DNA of 26,132 nt, from positions 1 to 26,132 of the IMG/VR virus record IMGVR_UViG_3300025137_000249; one strand, written 5' to 3'. Numbering within the stretch: position 1 is the stretch's first letter; each line of letters begins with the position of its first letter. The DNA comes from a virus. The notes under the pieces were generated by a model that worked only from the letters and a program-made list of their open reading frames with translations, made no database searches and was not told the DNA's origin. The position numbers and the translations under genes were made by a program. Of this stretch, positions 1 to 7,185 are shown piece by piece.

Positions 1-80
1 GTTGCTATATTACTCTTGATGAAATCTACTGATTTTTTTACTAATGCAATTCCTGTAAGAATTGATACTGGGTCAACCAT
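1..80 (-). CDS. Partial phage protein, N-terminus only (gene runs off left edge)
   Basis: The reverse strand opens with ATG at 80-78 and reads MVDPVSILTGIALVKKSVD and a few further residues to the window edge without a stop. Its ATG overlaps the end of the upstream holin-like gene by 8 nt (ATGGTTGA), the same coupling style as the rest of this operon. The opening resembles small proteins found beside holins in many marine phages (typically M-x-D-P-[VI]-S-[IL] followed by a hydrophobic helix). Their function is not established. Only 26 codons are visible, so any call rests on the start and the context. Confidence 0.55.
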   Translation of the reverse strand, partial: MVDPVSILTGIALVKKSVDFIKSNIA

Positions 81-309
81 TATGCTTCTCAATGAACCTA
101 TCGAGTTTGACTTCTAGCCTTAGCACTAGTTCTTTTATCTCTTTTGTTTCATTGTGAAGTTCATTTTTAGTTGCATAATCTTCTCTTGTTCTATTTAATA
201 AGATCTGTAATCTTTTTACTTCTGAAAACATTTTACCAAATGCCCATCCAAAAGGCAGAACAATTAATGTTAGCACAACATTCCATACCATAAAAGGATC
301 AAGGGTCAT
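73..309 (-). CDS. Small one-TM coiled-coil protein, holin-like candidate
   Basis: This 78-aa protein has one hydrophobic segment at about residues 8-25 (MVWNVVLTLIVLPFGWAFG), followed by a charged, heptad-like helix (about residues 28-75, ending RLEVKLDRFIEKHNG). That topology, N-terminal membrane anchor then cytoplasmic or periplasmic coiled coil, is common in small phage holin or spanin-like proteins found near lysis genes. The sequence does not prove holin function and no endolysin is visible in the window. Its ATG overlaps the stop of the upstream gene (TAATG) and its stop overlaps the next start by 8 nt, so it is translated as part of the leftward late operon. Confidence 0.6.
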   Translation of the reverse strand: MTLDPFMVWNVVLTLIVLPFGWAFGKMFSEVKRLQILLNRTREDYATKNELHNETKEIKELVLRLEVKLDRFIEKHNG

Positions 310-500
310 TACACAACACCTGCTGTTTGAGATTGTGCTAAAGTATTTAATGTCTGAGTAAAAGACTTGTCTAGTTCTTTTGCAGCCATTGCGAATAATC
401 TTGGTGGTATGTCTGTGGCTTTAAAGCCTTTACGTTCTAAAAATTTTTTTGCAGCTCTAATTTCTGCTGCTGCTACCTTTTTTATTTTTGCTTTTGCCAT
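309..500 (-). CDS. Small basic hypothetical phage protein (63 aa)
   Basis: The protein begins MAKAKIKKVAAAEIRAAKKF, with a lysine/alanine-rich helical first half, and ends QSQTAGVV. I chose the ATG at 500 rather than an in-frame one 22 codons upstream, because an AAGG ribosome-binding sequence lies 9 nt before it and the longer form would read through more of the upstream gene. Even so, the first 44 nt overlap the end of the 61-aa gene. A possible nucleic-acid contact is only inferred from charge. No family is recognised. Confidence 0.6.
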   Translation of the reverse strand: MAKAKIKKVAAAEIRAAKKFLERKGFKATDIPPRLFAMAAKELDKSFTQTLNTLAQSQTAGVV

Positions 501-642
501 TTTTATGTACCTTTTGTATCTCAAAAGATGCCCTCTTAACTGCACCTGTGTGAGGTTTGTAATCACCTTTCATAAGTTTAAAACCTTTACCTGCTTTCAT
601 CCAATGAAAACCTTTAGGTGCTTCTACTGTTTTGTTTGCCAT
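457..642 (-). CDS. Small basic phage protein, KGFHWMK type (61 aa)
   Basis: The product contains APKGFHWMKAGKGFKLMKGD near the N-terminus and a lysine/serine-rich tail (KNGKSKNKKGSSSRN). I recall similar KGFHWMK micro-proteins in marine phage late operons, but know no function for them. The gene overlaps the previous one (ends 614) by 29 nt and the following one (starts 500) by 44 nt in other frames, which is tight even for this operon. An AAAGGAAAATTAA sequence just before the ATG gives a usable ribosome-binding site. Confidence 0.65.
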   Translation of the reverse strand: MANKTVEAPKGFHWMKAGKGFKLMKGDYKPHTGAVKRASFEIQKVHKNGKSKNKKGSSSRN

Positions 643-796
643 TTAATTTTCCTTTAAAACAATTGTTACAATAATACTTAAATTTCTCATAATGCATAGC
701 TTTATTTGAGCAAAACGAGCAATTTTTATATTGTATTAGTTTTTTCCAGTGTGTGCTGGTGCCATCTTTCTGGATTAATTTCTTAGACTTTGGCAC
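614..796 (-). CDS. Small zinc-ribbon-like protein (60 aa, GTG start)
   Basis: The product has two Cys pairs, CSFC (residues 27-30) and CNNC (residues 43-46), separated by 12 residues. This is the spacing of a small treble-clef or zinc-ribbon finger, so structural zinc binding is likely; the target is unknown. The start is a GTG at 796, inside the last codons of the 44-aa gene, with AAGAAGGG immediately upstream as ribosome-binding site. Lys and Asn are abundant, so nucleic-acid or virion-DNA contact is possible but unproven. Confidence 0.6.
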   Translation of the reverse strand: MPKSKKLIQKDGTSTHWKKLIQYKNCSFCSNKAMHYEKFKYYCNNCFKGKLNGKQNSRST

Positions 797-917
797 CCTT
801 CTTTTTTCCTTTAGAAGCCATTATTGCTCTGCCTTGCTTTTCTGCTTGGGCTTTAGTAGGGTAGATTTTACCTTTACTACCCCACCGATAACCACCTTTA
901 ACTTTTTTGACTGGCAT
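783..917 (-). CDS. Micro-protein of the PVKKVKGGYRWG type (44 aa)
   Basis: The reverse strand reads ATG at 917-915 to TAA at 785-783, giving 44 codons: it opens MPVKKVKGGYRWGSKGKIYP, continues with an Ala/Lys/Gln helix, and ends ASKGKKKGAKV. Comparable 35-50 aa proteins with the same opening are familiar from marine phage structural operons and have no known function. Its ATG overlaps the stop of the 33-aa gene (TAATG), and its 3' end overlaps the GTG of the zinc-ribbon gene by 14 nt. The composition is very basic, as expected for a DNA- or capsid-associated peptide, but that is inference. Confidence 0.65.
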   Translation of the reverse strand: MPVKKVKGGYRWGSKGKIYPTKAQAEKQGRAIMASKGKKKGAKV

Positions 918-1018
918 TAAGCTTTTTTCTTATTCTTCTTTTTCCTAAGTTTAGCCATTTTTTCTGCCATGGTCATCTTCTTCTTAGTTGTCTTCTTTTT
1001 AGTTGTCTTTCCGTACAT
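917..1018 (-). CDS. Lysine-rich micro-protein (33 aa)
   Basis: ATG at 1018 is preceded by AAAGGAGAATAAA, one of the clearest ribosome-binding sites in the block, and the frame ends at 917 in TAATG overlap with the next gene. The product MYGKTTKKKTTKKKMTMAEK plus a Lys/Arg tail is about half lysine/arginine. The strong ribosome-binding site and coupling support a real gene despite the length. Function is unknown; a DNA- or RNA-binding peptide is the obvious guess. Confidence 0.6.
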   Translation of the reverse strand: MYGKTTKKKTTKKKMTMAEKMAKLRKKKNKKKA

Positions 1019-1019
1019 T

Positions 1020-1313
1020 TTATTCTCCTTTATTTTTTTTAGTTGATGATTTCTTTTTCTTACCTTTATTCTTCTTACGATAAGCTTGTATTTGTTCCCA
1101 CTGCTTTTTATCAACTTGCCTAGCTTTACCTCCTGTTAATACAGAATTAACTCTAGCCATAGCCCAAGCTGATGGTGAGACCCCTGGACGACGACCCCCA
1201 CTTGCAGCAGCACCTAGTCCTTTATTGTAAATAGTAGTTAAAGCACCTAGTGGTGCGTTTGCTTTTTCTGCTTTATTTTTTAGAGCTGTTTTTTGTTTTG
1301 CGTTTATTGCCAT
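1020..1313 (-). CDS. Small phage protein with RPGxxPxxWAxARVNSxxTGG motif (97 aa)
   Basis: The sequence has an N-terminal helix (MAINAKQKTALKNKAEKAN), a central block RRPGVSPSAWAMARVNSVLT followed by GGK, and a Lys-rich tail. The central block matches what I remember of a widespread marine and T4-like phage domain (GHRPGTTPxxWxxARVNSFxTxGK, I believe DUF5824), whose role is unknown. The ATG at 1313 has AGGA about 8 nt upstream and lies inside the last 41 nt of the upstream gene. Family assignment is from memory; existence of the gene is well supported by the conserved block. Confidence 0.7.
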   Translation of the reverse strand: MAINAKQKTALKNKAEKANAPLGALTTIYNKGLGAAASGGRRPGVSPSAWAMARVNSVLTGGKARQVDKKQWEQIQAYRKKNKGKKKKSSTKKNKGE

Positions 1314-1542
1314 ACATTTTCCTAAATTTTTTAGTGTATATAGATTCTTTTGTTTTTCTTTTTTTACCAGAAGGTGTTTTGTCTCCTGGAAGATCTCCTA
1401 AAACTTTACCTGATTTACGCATTTTTTCAAGGGCTAATAATCTCTTCTTACGTTGTTCACCACTTAACCCAGCTACATACTTAGCTGGTACCATGTAACC
1501 TCCTGGAGTTTTTACTTTTTTTACTTTAGGTAGTTTAGCCAT
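1273..1542 (-). CDS. Small basic phage protein with VPAKYVAGLSGEQRKKR motif (89 aa)
   Basis: The protein opens MAKLPKVKKVKTPGGYMVPA and contains PAKYVAGLSGEQRKKRLLAL, then a very basic tail rich in Lys and Ser. The PAKYxxGLSG-xxRxKR pattern is one I associate with small proteins in phage late operons of aquatic bacteria; no function is known. Translation is coupled to the 365-aa gene by a TAATG overlap at 1542, and the 3' end overlaps the next gene by 41 nt. Confidence 0.65.
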   Translation of the reverse strand: MAKLPKVKKVKTPGGYMVPAKYVAGLSGEQRKKRLLALEKMRKSGKVLGDLPGDKTPSGKKRKTKESIYTKKFRKMYGNKRKTKNSSKK

Positions 1543-2639
1543 TATTTACTTCCTCTAAGTTGATTTAAAAATTGCTCTGAATCTACTTTAGCTGTTTTTC
1601 CTAGTTCATTATCTTTATAAGTATAAGGTCTCTCACTATCAACAAATTTAATTCCTGGACCATCTTTTAAACTTAAATCTGTAAAATTACCTATTGAACC
1701 TACATAAGCAGCATCTTCTCCGTCAGCTAAAATTTCTTCTTCATAACTATAATGTGTTTCGCCTTTTTTATGTAAGTTGGGTATGGCTTTTATATCTTTC
1801 TTTTTAACTGCATATACATCAACTTTTTGTCCTGTATTATAAATATTAGGCTTACTTGTAGGACTCATAGAAAAAGAAAGTGGTCCTCTGGCTAGTCTGC
1901 CTTGTCGGAACAAATAAATAGTATCTCCTAAACCTTTATCATCTAAATAATCTTGCGCAGTATTTTTAAAATAATCTACAACATCAGTGTGGTCAGGCAC
2001 TTCTTCTGCATAAATATTTACACCTTCTAATAATTCTTGCTTATTGCGACCTAACTCATCTGCAGCAATATCTTCTTCGCTATAATAATCTTTAAATCTT
2101 GCGTATCTCTCATTATTTCTATAACCCATTAACTTACCATCTTTATTTCTAAAAATGTCTGTATAATAATCGTTATAAAATAGTTCCTCATTATCATCTA
2201 TAATACCTTTAATAGTATCCGCAGTACCACCCATAGGGCTAGTACCATCAAACATTAAATCATTAGCAAAATCATTAAGTAAAGGGTCTCCTGTTTCAGT
2301 TGTTCCTGTTGATTTAGTTAAACCTTCACGAGTTTTAGTTGGGCTAGTAGGTCTACCAGCTTGACCCATTTCAGTAGCTGTAACTTCACTAGCCTTGCCA
2401 GGACTATAAGGCACATCTTTTAATGCACCTAAGTTTACTAAGTCTCCTAAGTTTACAAAAGGTAATGCACCTAATTCAGCTTCTGTTGGTTCTCTGCCAT
2501 ATGTTGCTTTGAATAGGTCTTTGTCTCGGAGTGCTGCTCTTTCTAAATTTTGCTTACTAGGTATTGAACCTGAAGGTGGATTAGTTTTCGGGGTTTGCTT
2601 TAATAAATTTAGCAGTGCTCCTATATCAAATTTAGCCAT
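1542..2639 (-). CDS. Virion-associated candidate with ADP-ribosyltransferase-like C-terminal domain (365 aa)
   Basis: The N-terminus (residues 6-32; GALLNLLKQTPKTNPPSG then SIPSKQNL) resembles the N-termini of the two proteins encoded just upstream. The middle is low-complexity and acidic. Residues about 240-315 carry the three landmarks of R-S-E class ADP-ribosyltransferases in order: an Arg on a first strand (IYLFRQGRL, R245), a Ser-rich strand (PLSFSMSPT, S255/S257), and an ExE turn followed by hydrophobics (YEEEILADG, E300-x-E302). Such enzymes transfer ADP-ribose from NAD+ to proteins; T4 Alt shows that virion-packaged ones can modify host RNA polymerase. Position in the structural block suggests a virion or injected protein. 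Activity is inferred from motif order only. Another phage structural protein with a similar fold but no activity remains possible. Confidence 0.5.
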   Translation of the reverse strand: MAKFDIGALLNLLKQTPKTNPPSGSIPSKQNLERAALRDKDLFKATYGREPTEAELGALPFVNLGDLVNLGALKDVPYSPGKASEVTATEMGQAGRPTSPTKTREGLTKSTGTTETGDPLLNDFANDLMFDGTSPMGGTADTIKGIIDDNEELFYNDYYTDIFRNKDGKLMGYRNNERYARFKDYYSEEDIAADELGRNKQELLEGVNIYAEEVPDHTDVVDYFKNTAQDYLDDKGLGDTIYLFRQGRLARGPLSFSMSPTSKPNIYNTGQKVDVYAVKKKDIKAIPNLHKKGETHYSYEEEILADGEDAAYVGSIGNFTDLSLKDGPGIKFVDSERPYTYKDNELGKTAKVDSEQFLNQLRGSK

Positions 2640-3382
2640 TAGTTTGATTTCCCATAGATGTCTTCTATAGTTATTATATCTTCTACAGGAATTAATTCAT
2701 CCCCAGCACTACTTAAAGCATCAGATATTTTTTTAACAATAGGATTATTAGGGTCTCCTGAGGCAAAAGCTTCTTTTATAGCATCAGCTTGGAGTTTGTT
2801 AAAAGTTTCTTTTGGGTCGGCTTCTTTAATAATGTTATTTTTTTTAAGGTATTCAATTATTTCAGGTTTAGACATTTTATAATTTTGCTCTAAATCTCTA
2901 AGAACATATGCTCTTGGGTCTATAGGATAGTTAGCACCTTTTAAAAAATCAGTGCCAAATGGTTCTGAAGTCATTTCATCAAAAGGATATTCCATTAATC
3001 CTTGTTCATTAGTTTTTTGAAAATCTTGATAATCGGTTTTGCCTGCTGCCCAGTCTTCTAAAAGTTCTGTATTGTTAAAAATATCTTTATCAATATTCAT
3101 ACCAGAAGCTAAAGATCCTATAGACTCATTGTCTATATCTTTATCACTCATAGATTTTACAGTTTGTGCATCAGCTTCGGATTTAATTAAAGATTTTTTA
3201 AAACCTCTGATTGCTTCTTTGAAACTTGGTAGTTTAGTTATGTCTTCTGTTAAATTACTACTACCACGCAGTGCACCTAAGTCTGACTTTTTAGGTATTG
3301 TTAGTTCTGTACTTTTAGAAGTTGGTGTTTGTTTTGCTAAACCTTTTAATAGGCTTAAAACTCCTGTAACTTTATCAGTCAT
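2639..3382 (-). CDS. Acidic virion-associated candidate of unknown function (247 aa)
   Basis: This is a soluble, acidic, mostly helical protein with no membrane segment or catalytic motif that I recognise. The N-terminus (GVLSLLKGLAKQTPTSK, then TIPKKSDL and GALRG) parallels those of the flanking 365-aa and 236-aa proteins, so the three may be diverged at the front end only or be partners at one site in the particle. The C-terminal third has several Asp/Glu-rich stretches (for example IPVEDIITIEDIYG). Its ATG overlaps the end of the upstream gene by 8 nt, and its stop overlaps the next ATG (TAATG). Confidence 0.6.
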   Translation of the reverse strand: MTDKVTGVLSLLKGLAKQTPTSKSTELTIPKKSDLGALRGSSNLTEDITKLPSFKEAIRGFKKSLIKSEADAQTVKSMSDKDIDNESIGSLASGMNIDKDIFNNTELLEDWAAGKTDYQDFQKTNEQGLMEYPFDEMTSEPFGTDFLKGANYPIDPRAYVLRDLEQNYKMSKPEIIEYLKKNNIIKEADPKETFNKLQADAIKEAFASGDPNNPIVKKISDALSSAGDELIPVEDIITIEDIYGKSN

Positions 3383-4085
3383 CTACATCTTTTGGGTCAA
3401 CTATAGTTTCACCCATAGGTTCTATAGGACCAGGAGCTCCTTCTATACCTGAAGTTTGCTCCATAAAATCATCAATATTATCATAAACCTCATCACCAAC
3501 AACAAACCTACCATCAGGACGATGATATCCTTTTTCTGATCTAGATTTTTCTATAGCTTTAAGATCTAAATTTGGTTTACCTAATTCACCACCATCTACT
3601 TTTTTAAGCATGTTATTTAATATTTTAACATTCTCTGGGTCGTACTCAAAACCTCCAAGTAGAAATCTATCATTTAACAACTTTAACATTTGCTCGTCAG
3701 ATACTCCAAAATTATGAAGTTCTTTGCCTACTTGCAATATTTGCCCTGATTGTTCACCAATTTCATCCCAAGACATTTTACCTGTTAATAATTCATCCAT
3801 GTCTAAATCATTAATGCCAAGTTTAAAATCTTCAGGATTATCTTTTAATAGTTTTTCAAAATCAGCTTCTGAAAAATCTTTAAATCTAGGATTATTATAT
3901 TCTTGAGAACCTACTTTTCTAGCTTGTTCATTCTTTAAGTTTTTAAAAGTTTTTAAATTACTAAGAGTTTCCCATATATTATCAAAGTAAACAGCATCTT
4001 TATTAGGAATATCTATTTGTTTTGCAGGCTTACCTTTACCACCCATATTAAAAAGTGCACCTAAATTTTTAGGTAACTTGGGCAT
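3375..4085 (-). CDS. Virion-associated candidate of unknown function (236 aa)
   Basis: The N-terminus is NLGALFNMGGKGKPAKQ followed by DIPNKDAV, a shorter form of the segment opening the 247-aa and 365-aa proteins. The body is charged and helical. The C-terminal tail is Pro/Gly/Asp-rich (GAPGPIEPMGETIVDPKDVD). No known domain is seen. The gene is coupled to the upstream 76-aa gene by TAATG at 4085 and overlaps the next gene by 8 nt. Its position after the portal could suggest a scaffold, but this protein lacks the expected long coiled coil. I therefore place it with the particle proteins without a role. Confidence 0.6.
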   Translation of the reverse strand: MPKLPKNLGALFNMGGKGKPAKQIDIPNKDAVYFDNIWETLSNLKTFKNLKNEQARKVGSQEYNNPRFKDFSEADFEKLLKDNPEDFKLGINDLDMDELLTGKMSWDEIGEQSGQILQVGKELHNFGVSDEQMLKLLNDRFLLGGFEYDPENVKILNNMLKKVDGGELGKPNLDLKAIEKSRSEKGYHRPDGRFVVGDEVYDNIDDFMEQTSGIEGAPGPIEPMGETIVDPKDVDD

Positions 4086-4315
4086 TACATATCCTCCATC
4101 ATTGATGAACCTTTGCCTATCTTAATTATTTTTACCGAACCATTACTCATAGATTCTTCGTCTTCCATGTGCTCTTCTTCTGGTAAGCCTAACATTTGTT
4201 GTTGACAGAGGAGCATGAATTGTGTTACTTGTTCTTCGGTCATTGGTACTTGGTCAGCTGAAAAGCCCATTTTAGCTTTAAACATTCCCATTACATCTAC
4301 TTCATTGTTTGCCAT
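4085..4315 (-). CDS. Small acidic Met-rich protein (76 aa)
   Basis: The product has an N-terminal amphipathic region (MFKAKMGFSADQVPMTEEQV), a Gln/Leu helix (FMLLCQQQMLGL), then an acidic stretch (PEEEHMEDEESM) and a short basic/hydrophobic patch (SVKIIKIGKG). No family is recognised. It lies between the portal-proximal 152-aa gene and the 236-aa gene and shares start-stop overlap (TAATG) with both. A small assembly or head-completion factor would fit the position, but nothing in the sequence proves it. Confidence 0.55.
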   Translation of the reverse strand: MANNEVDVMGMFKAKMGFSADQVPMTEEQVTQFMLLCQQQMLGLPEEEHMEDEESMSNGSVKIIKIGKGSSMMEDM

Positions 4316-4773
4316 TATTGTCCTACCTTTCTTCCTAAATTAATTAAAAAATCTGTTACATTATTTACTAATGAGCCTGAGGGTTGCATGTCTTGCATCA
4401 TCTTTAGTTCTTTATCACTCACTGGTCCTCTAAGTGCACCCATTTCTGAACCTAAAGAATCTTCACTACCCATAGGGCTTATTTTTTCTACTGGAGGCAT
4501 ATAAGGTTGCTCATTCATAATAGTAGGATTCCTATCATCCGACATAGGAACTCCTGTTGTTCTATCTGCATTCATAGATGGGTCATTCATGAATTCCATA
4601 TCTTTATTACTTACTGGTCCACTCATAGAACCCATATCTCTATCACTAGGATTAACTACACCCACCTTTTTCATACTTTCAAGAATGTCTGCTGGGTTTT
4701 CACCTTTAGATTGAGCATCAGTAAATGCACTAAATGCAGTCATGTACCTGTCCATAAAAGTTTTCTCGTCCAT
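4315..4773 (-). CDS. Met/Asp-rich protein with an internal repeat, immediately downstream of portal (152 aa)
   Basis: After a short helical start (MDEKTFMDRYMTAFSAFTDA) the protein becomes disordered-looking and Met/Asp/Pro-rich. It carries an internal repeat: GPVSNKDMEFMND at about residues 52-64 and GPVSDKELKMMQD at about 115-127, both preceded by Gly/Met-rich sequence. The ATG lies directly after the portal stop with no spacer and uses AAGGAGAAT upstream, so expression follows the portal. A scaffold or minor head protein is a reasonable guess from position. No domain is recognised. Confidence 0.55.
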   Translation of the reverse strand: MDEKTFMDRYMTAFSAFTDAQSKGENPADILESMKKVGVVNPSDRDMGSMSGPVSNKDMEFMNDPSMNADRTTGVPMSDDRNPTIMNEQPYMPPVEKISPMGSEDSLGSEMGALRGPVSDKELKMMQDMQPSGSLVNNVTDFLINLGRKVGQ

Positions 4774-7185
4774 TTAATTCTCCTTATTCATTTTAATTAT
4801 TTCTTTTTGTCTTGCTATTTGAAGTTCGGCTTGTAGTTTAGCCATCTTACCTTCTAGGTCTGCTTTAAGTTTTTGCATTGATTTTTGAATATCGACTTGT
4901 GCTTTAGCTTGGTTAATCTGGATATCTGATTTTGCCTTTGCTTGGTCAGCTTGGATTTCGGCTTGAGTCCTTGCCTTAACTGCTTCGGCTTCAATTTTAG
5001 CGAGTTGTTGAGCATAATTAATAGGGTCTCCTCCACCCAATTTATCTATTCCTGCGATTGGTTTCATCTTTGGTGCGGACTGAGCAATTTGTGCTGCTCG
5101 TTCTGCTATTTGGTTATCTATTTCTGGGGACACATCAGCGAATTTAAATTTAGGATCTCTAAGGTCTGGTAGTGGTGGTAGTTGAACTCCCATAGCTTTT
5201 TGCATCCTGACTCTATAAAGTAAAGCCATGTGTTCCGCAATATGAGCAATCAATACAGGACCAATACTTTTTTGGGCTAACTTATTACCAGCTAAGGATG
5301 GGTCTGATAAAAATTGCATATGTACGGCGATGTGTGCTTCATGGTTCTGGTCTGCAAAAGCTTTTATAGGTTTGCCTAGCATAACTGTAACATTCTCATC
5401 TACTGGATCTAGCTTTGGTGCTTCTTCAGGTTTCTTTAATATCTCATCAATATTTGGCACTCGTATAGCTTCATACATTCTTTTGTAAGCTTCATATACA
5501 TCGTGGAGTTGAGGTGCAGATTGTGCTAATTGTAATATGGCTTGGGCTTGTGCGATACGTTGAGTAGAACTAAATATGCTAGGATCACTAACAGGAATAA
5601 TATCAATCCTACCATCAAAGTCTGCAGCATAAATCATTTTACTAGCACCACTCACAGCAAAGTCTATAGCATCATTCAATGTCTCAGAGTTTAGCTTAGC
5701 AATCATTTTAAATTCTTTGCCTTGTGCGTAGTGTAGTCTTTTATGGATTGCTGAGAATATTTTAGAACCTTGTTCCAACATTGCTATAGTAGTGCCCACA
5801 GGAGCATTAGGATTAGCATCACCAACATTTAAATCTGCTACACTGGCATATCTTTGCCCAGCTTGAACAATAAAACCTAATAAATTAAATAGTGTTTGAG
5901 ATGGCTCTTTAAAAGGTAAAGGCAATATAGCCTTATTCACATCATCCACTGCAGCATCTAAATCAACAAACTCTCCAGGATTAATTTCTAATTCACCTCC
6001 TGGAACTCTGCCTTTTAATTTAAAGCCACCTTGCATATTTGAGAATGCTGCTGAATCTAGTAAGGCTCTAAGAGAACCAGTTGCAGCTCGACCCAACCCA
6101 CCAATTAAGTGATAAAGTCCAAAGCCATAAAATCCTAATCCAGGCAGAAACTTATACTCAACAAACCAATTACGTTTAGCCTTATTCTCGTCAGACTCGT
6201 CCCAGTTACGTCTTATAGATACAATAGTTTGAGAATCGTAATCAATAGTTACTACATAAGGTAAAGCGACAGAATTTTCATCCTCAATATCCGCACCATC
6301 AATACCATCAAATTGTATATTAGTGTGCATTTCTAAAAGGGTCATCTGTTGGTCTACACCTTCTGATGCTTCTGGGCTTATGCCTTCAATATCATAAGTT
6401 GTCTCGTCCATCTCTGATGAACCACCAACATAACTATCACTAGGTAAGTAATAGCCAGCTTGAACATATTTATTGTACTCATTACGAGGCATTTGTATAA
6501 CGTGGGTATATCTAGGAGAAGTTAAAAGATCTGTACTCTCAGGAGCAACCACGAAGTCTTCAGCTTTAACAAAGCGACTTGTAATTCTATCCATACTAGG
6601 GTCATACCATACTTTTTTAAAAGTTTGTCCTATTAAAGGTAAGTGAAATAACATTTGATCAAGGTCTGGGAAATACTCAGGCATCTCTTCTAACACTTGG
6701 TAATTCATATAATCTTGCACACGGATTGCTTGTTCTCTGAGTTTGTCGTCTGCTTCACCTATGGTAACAGTCTTCACTGGACCACCAGCAGGGAATAACT
6801 CAGCTATTGCTCTAGATTGAAATTGTGTTGCAGCTTCAGCAATCATCGGATGTACAACTTGACTTAATCCTCTTGCTGCTCTTTCAGAATCATCGTCTTG
6901 TAATCCTCCGTCTGGGTCAAGAGTTTTTAAACCTTCTTTGTATCGCTCTTCCCAATTGGATCTTGCTTCTCGGTCTATGTTGTAATAGTCTAGCAACTCG
7001 GAAGCTTGTTTAACTAATTCTCTTTCATCAATGTCTGGGGCTAGGTTACTGTAAAAGTCAGAATTTACTTCTTGCTCTTCTTCTGGTGTTCCTATGAGGA
7101 CATCGCCATCTTTAGTTTCTTCAACTTCAAGGTTGTCTGCTGGTGCTCCTTCTGCGAAGGGTATTACATTTTTCTCATCAGCCAT
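4774..7185 (-). CDS. Portal protein, P22-like family (803 aa)
   Basis: This large protein lies directly after the large terminase (8-nt overlap). Portals form the dodecameric ring at one capsid vertex through which terminase pumps DNA. An acidic N-terminus (about residues 1-45) precedes a body with family-typical blocks: PDLDQMLFHLPLIGQTFKKV followed by WYDP, SRFVKAEDFVVAPESTDLLT, and SPRYTHVIQM. The stretch GLYHLIGGLGRAATGSLRAL also looks typical. These recall portals of P22/Bcep22-like podophages. Residues about 721-803 are a long Ala/Gln/Lys coiled coil (QAEIQADQAKAKSDIQINQA and similar). This suggests a long helical C-terminal extension like the P22 portal barrel, which projects into the capsid. 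Length is at the upper end for portals, consistent with that barrel. Confidence 0.9.
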   Translation of the reverse strand: MADEKNVIPFAEGAPADNLEVEETKDGDVLIGTPEEEQEVNSDFYSNLAPDIDERELVKQASELLDYYNIDREARSNWEERYKEGLKTLDPDGGLQDDDSERAARGLSQVVHPMIAEAATQFQSRAIAELFPAGGPVKTVTIGEADDKLREQAIRVQDYMNYQVLEEMPEYFPDLDQMLFHLPLIGQTFKKVWYDPSMDRITSRFVKAEDFVVAPESTDLLTSPRYTHVIQMPRNEYNKYVQAGYYLPSDSYVGGSSEMDETTYDIEGISPEASEGVDQQMTLLEMHTNIQFDGIDGADIEDENSVALPYVVTIDYDSQTIVSIRRNWDESDENKAKRNWFVEYKFLPGLGFYGFGLYHLIGGLGRAATGSLRALLDSAAFSNMQGGFKLKGRVPGGELEINPGEFVDLDAAVDDVNKAILPLPFKEPSQTLFNLLGFIVQAGQRYASVADLNVGDANPNAPVGTTIAMLEQGSKIFSAIHKRLHYAQGKEFKMIAKLNSETLNDAIDFAVSGASKMIYAADFDGRIDIIPVSDPSIFSSTQRIAQAQAILQLAQSAPQLHDVYEAYKRMYEAIRVPNIDEILKKPEEAPKLDPVDENVTVMLGKPIKAFADQNHEAHIAVHMQFLSDPSLAGNKLAQKSIGPVLIAHIAEHMALLYRVRMQKAMGVQLPPLPDLRDPKFKFADVSPEIDNQIAERAAQIAQSAPKMKPIAGIDKLGGGDPINYAQQLAKIEAEAVKARTQAEIQADQAKAKSDIQINQAKAQVDIQKSMQKLKADLEGKMAKLQAELQIARQKEIIKMNKEN

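Noticed and set aside
3039-3452. 137-codon plus-strand open frame
   Set aside because: It lies antisense to the 247- and 236-aa genes, which are coupled and in operon register; its product is a hydrophobic/serine-rich antisense translation without any motif.
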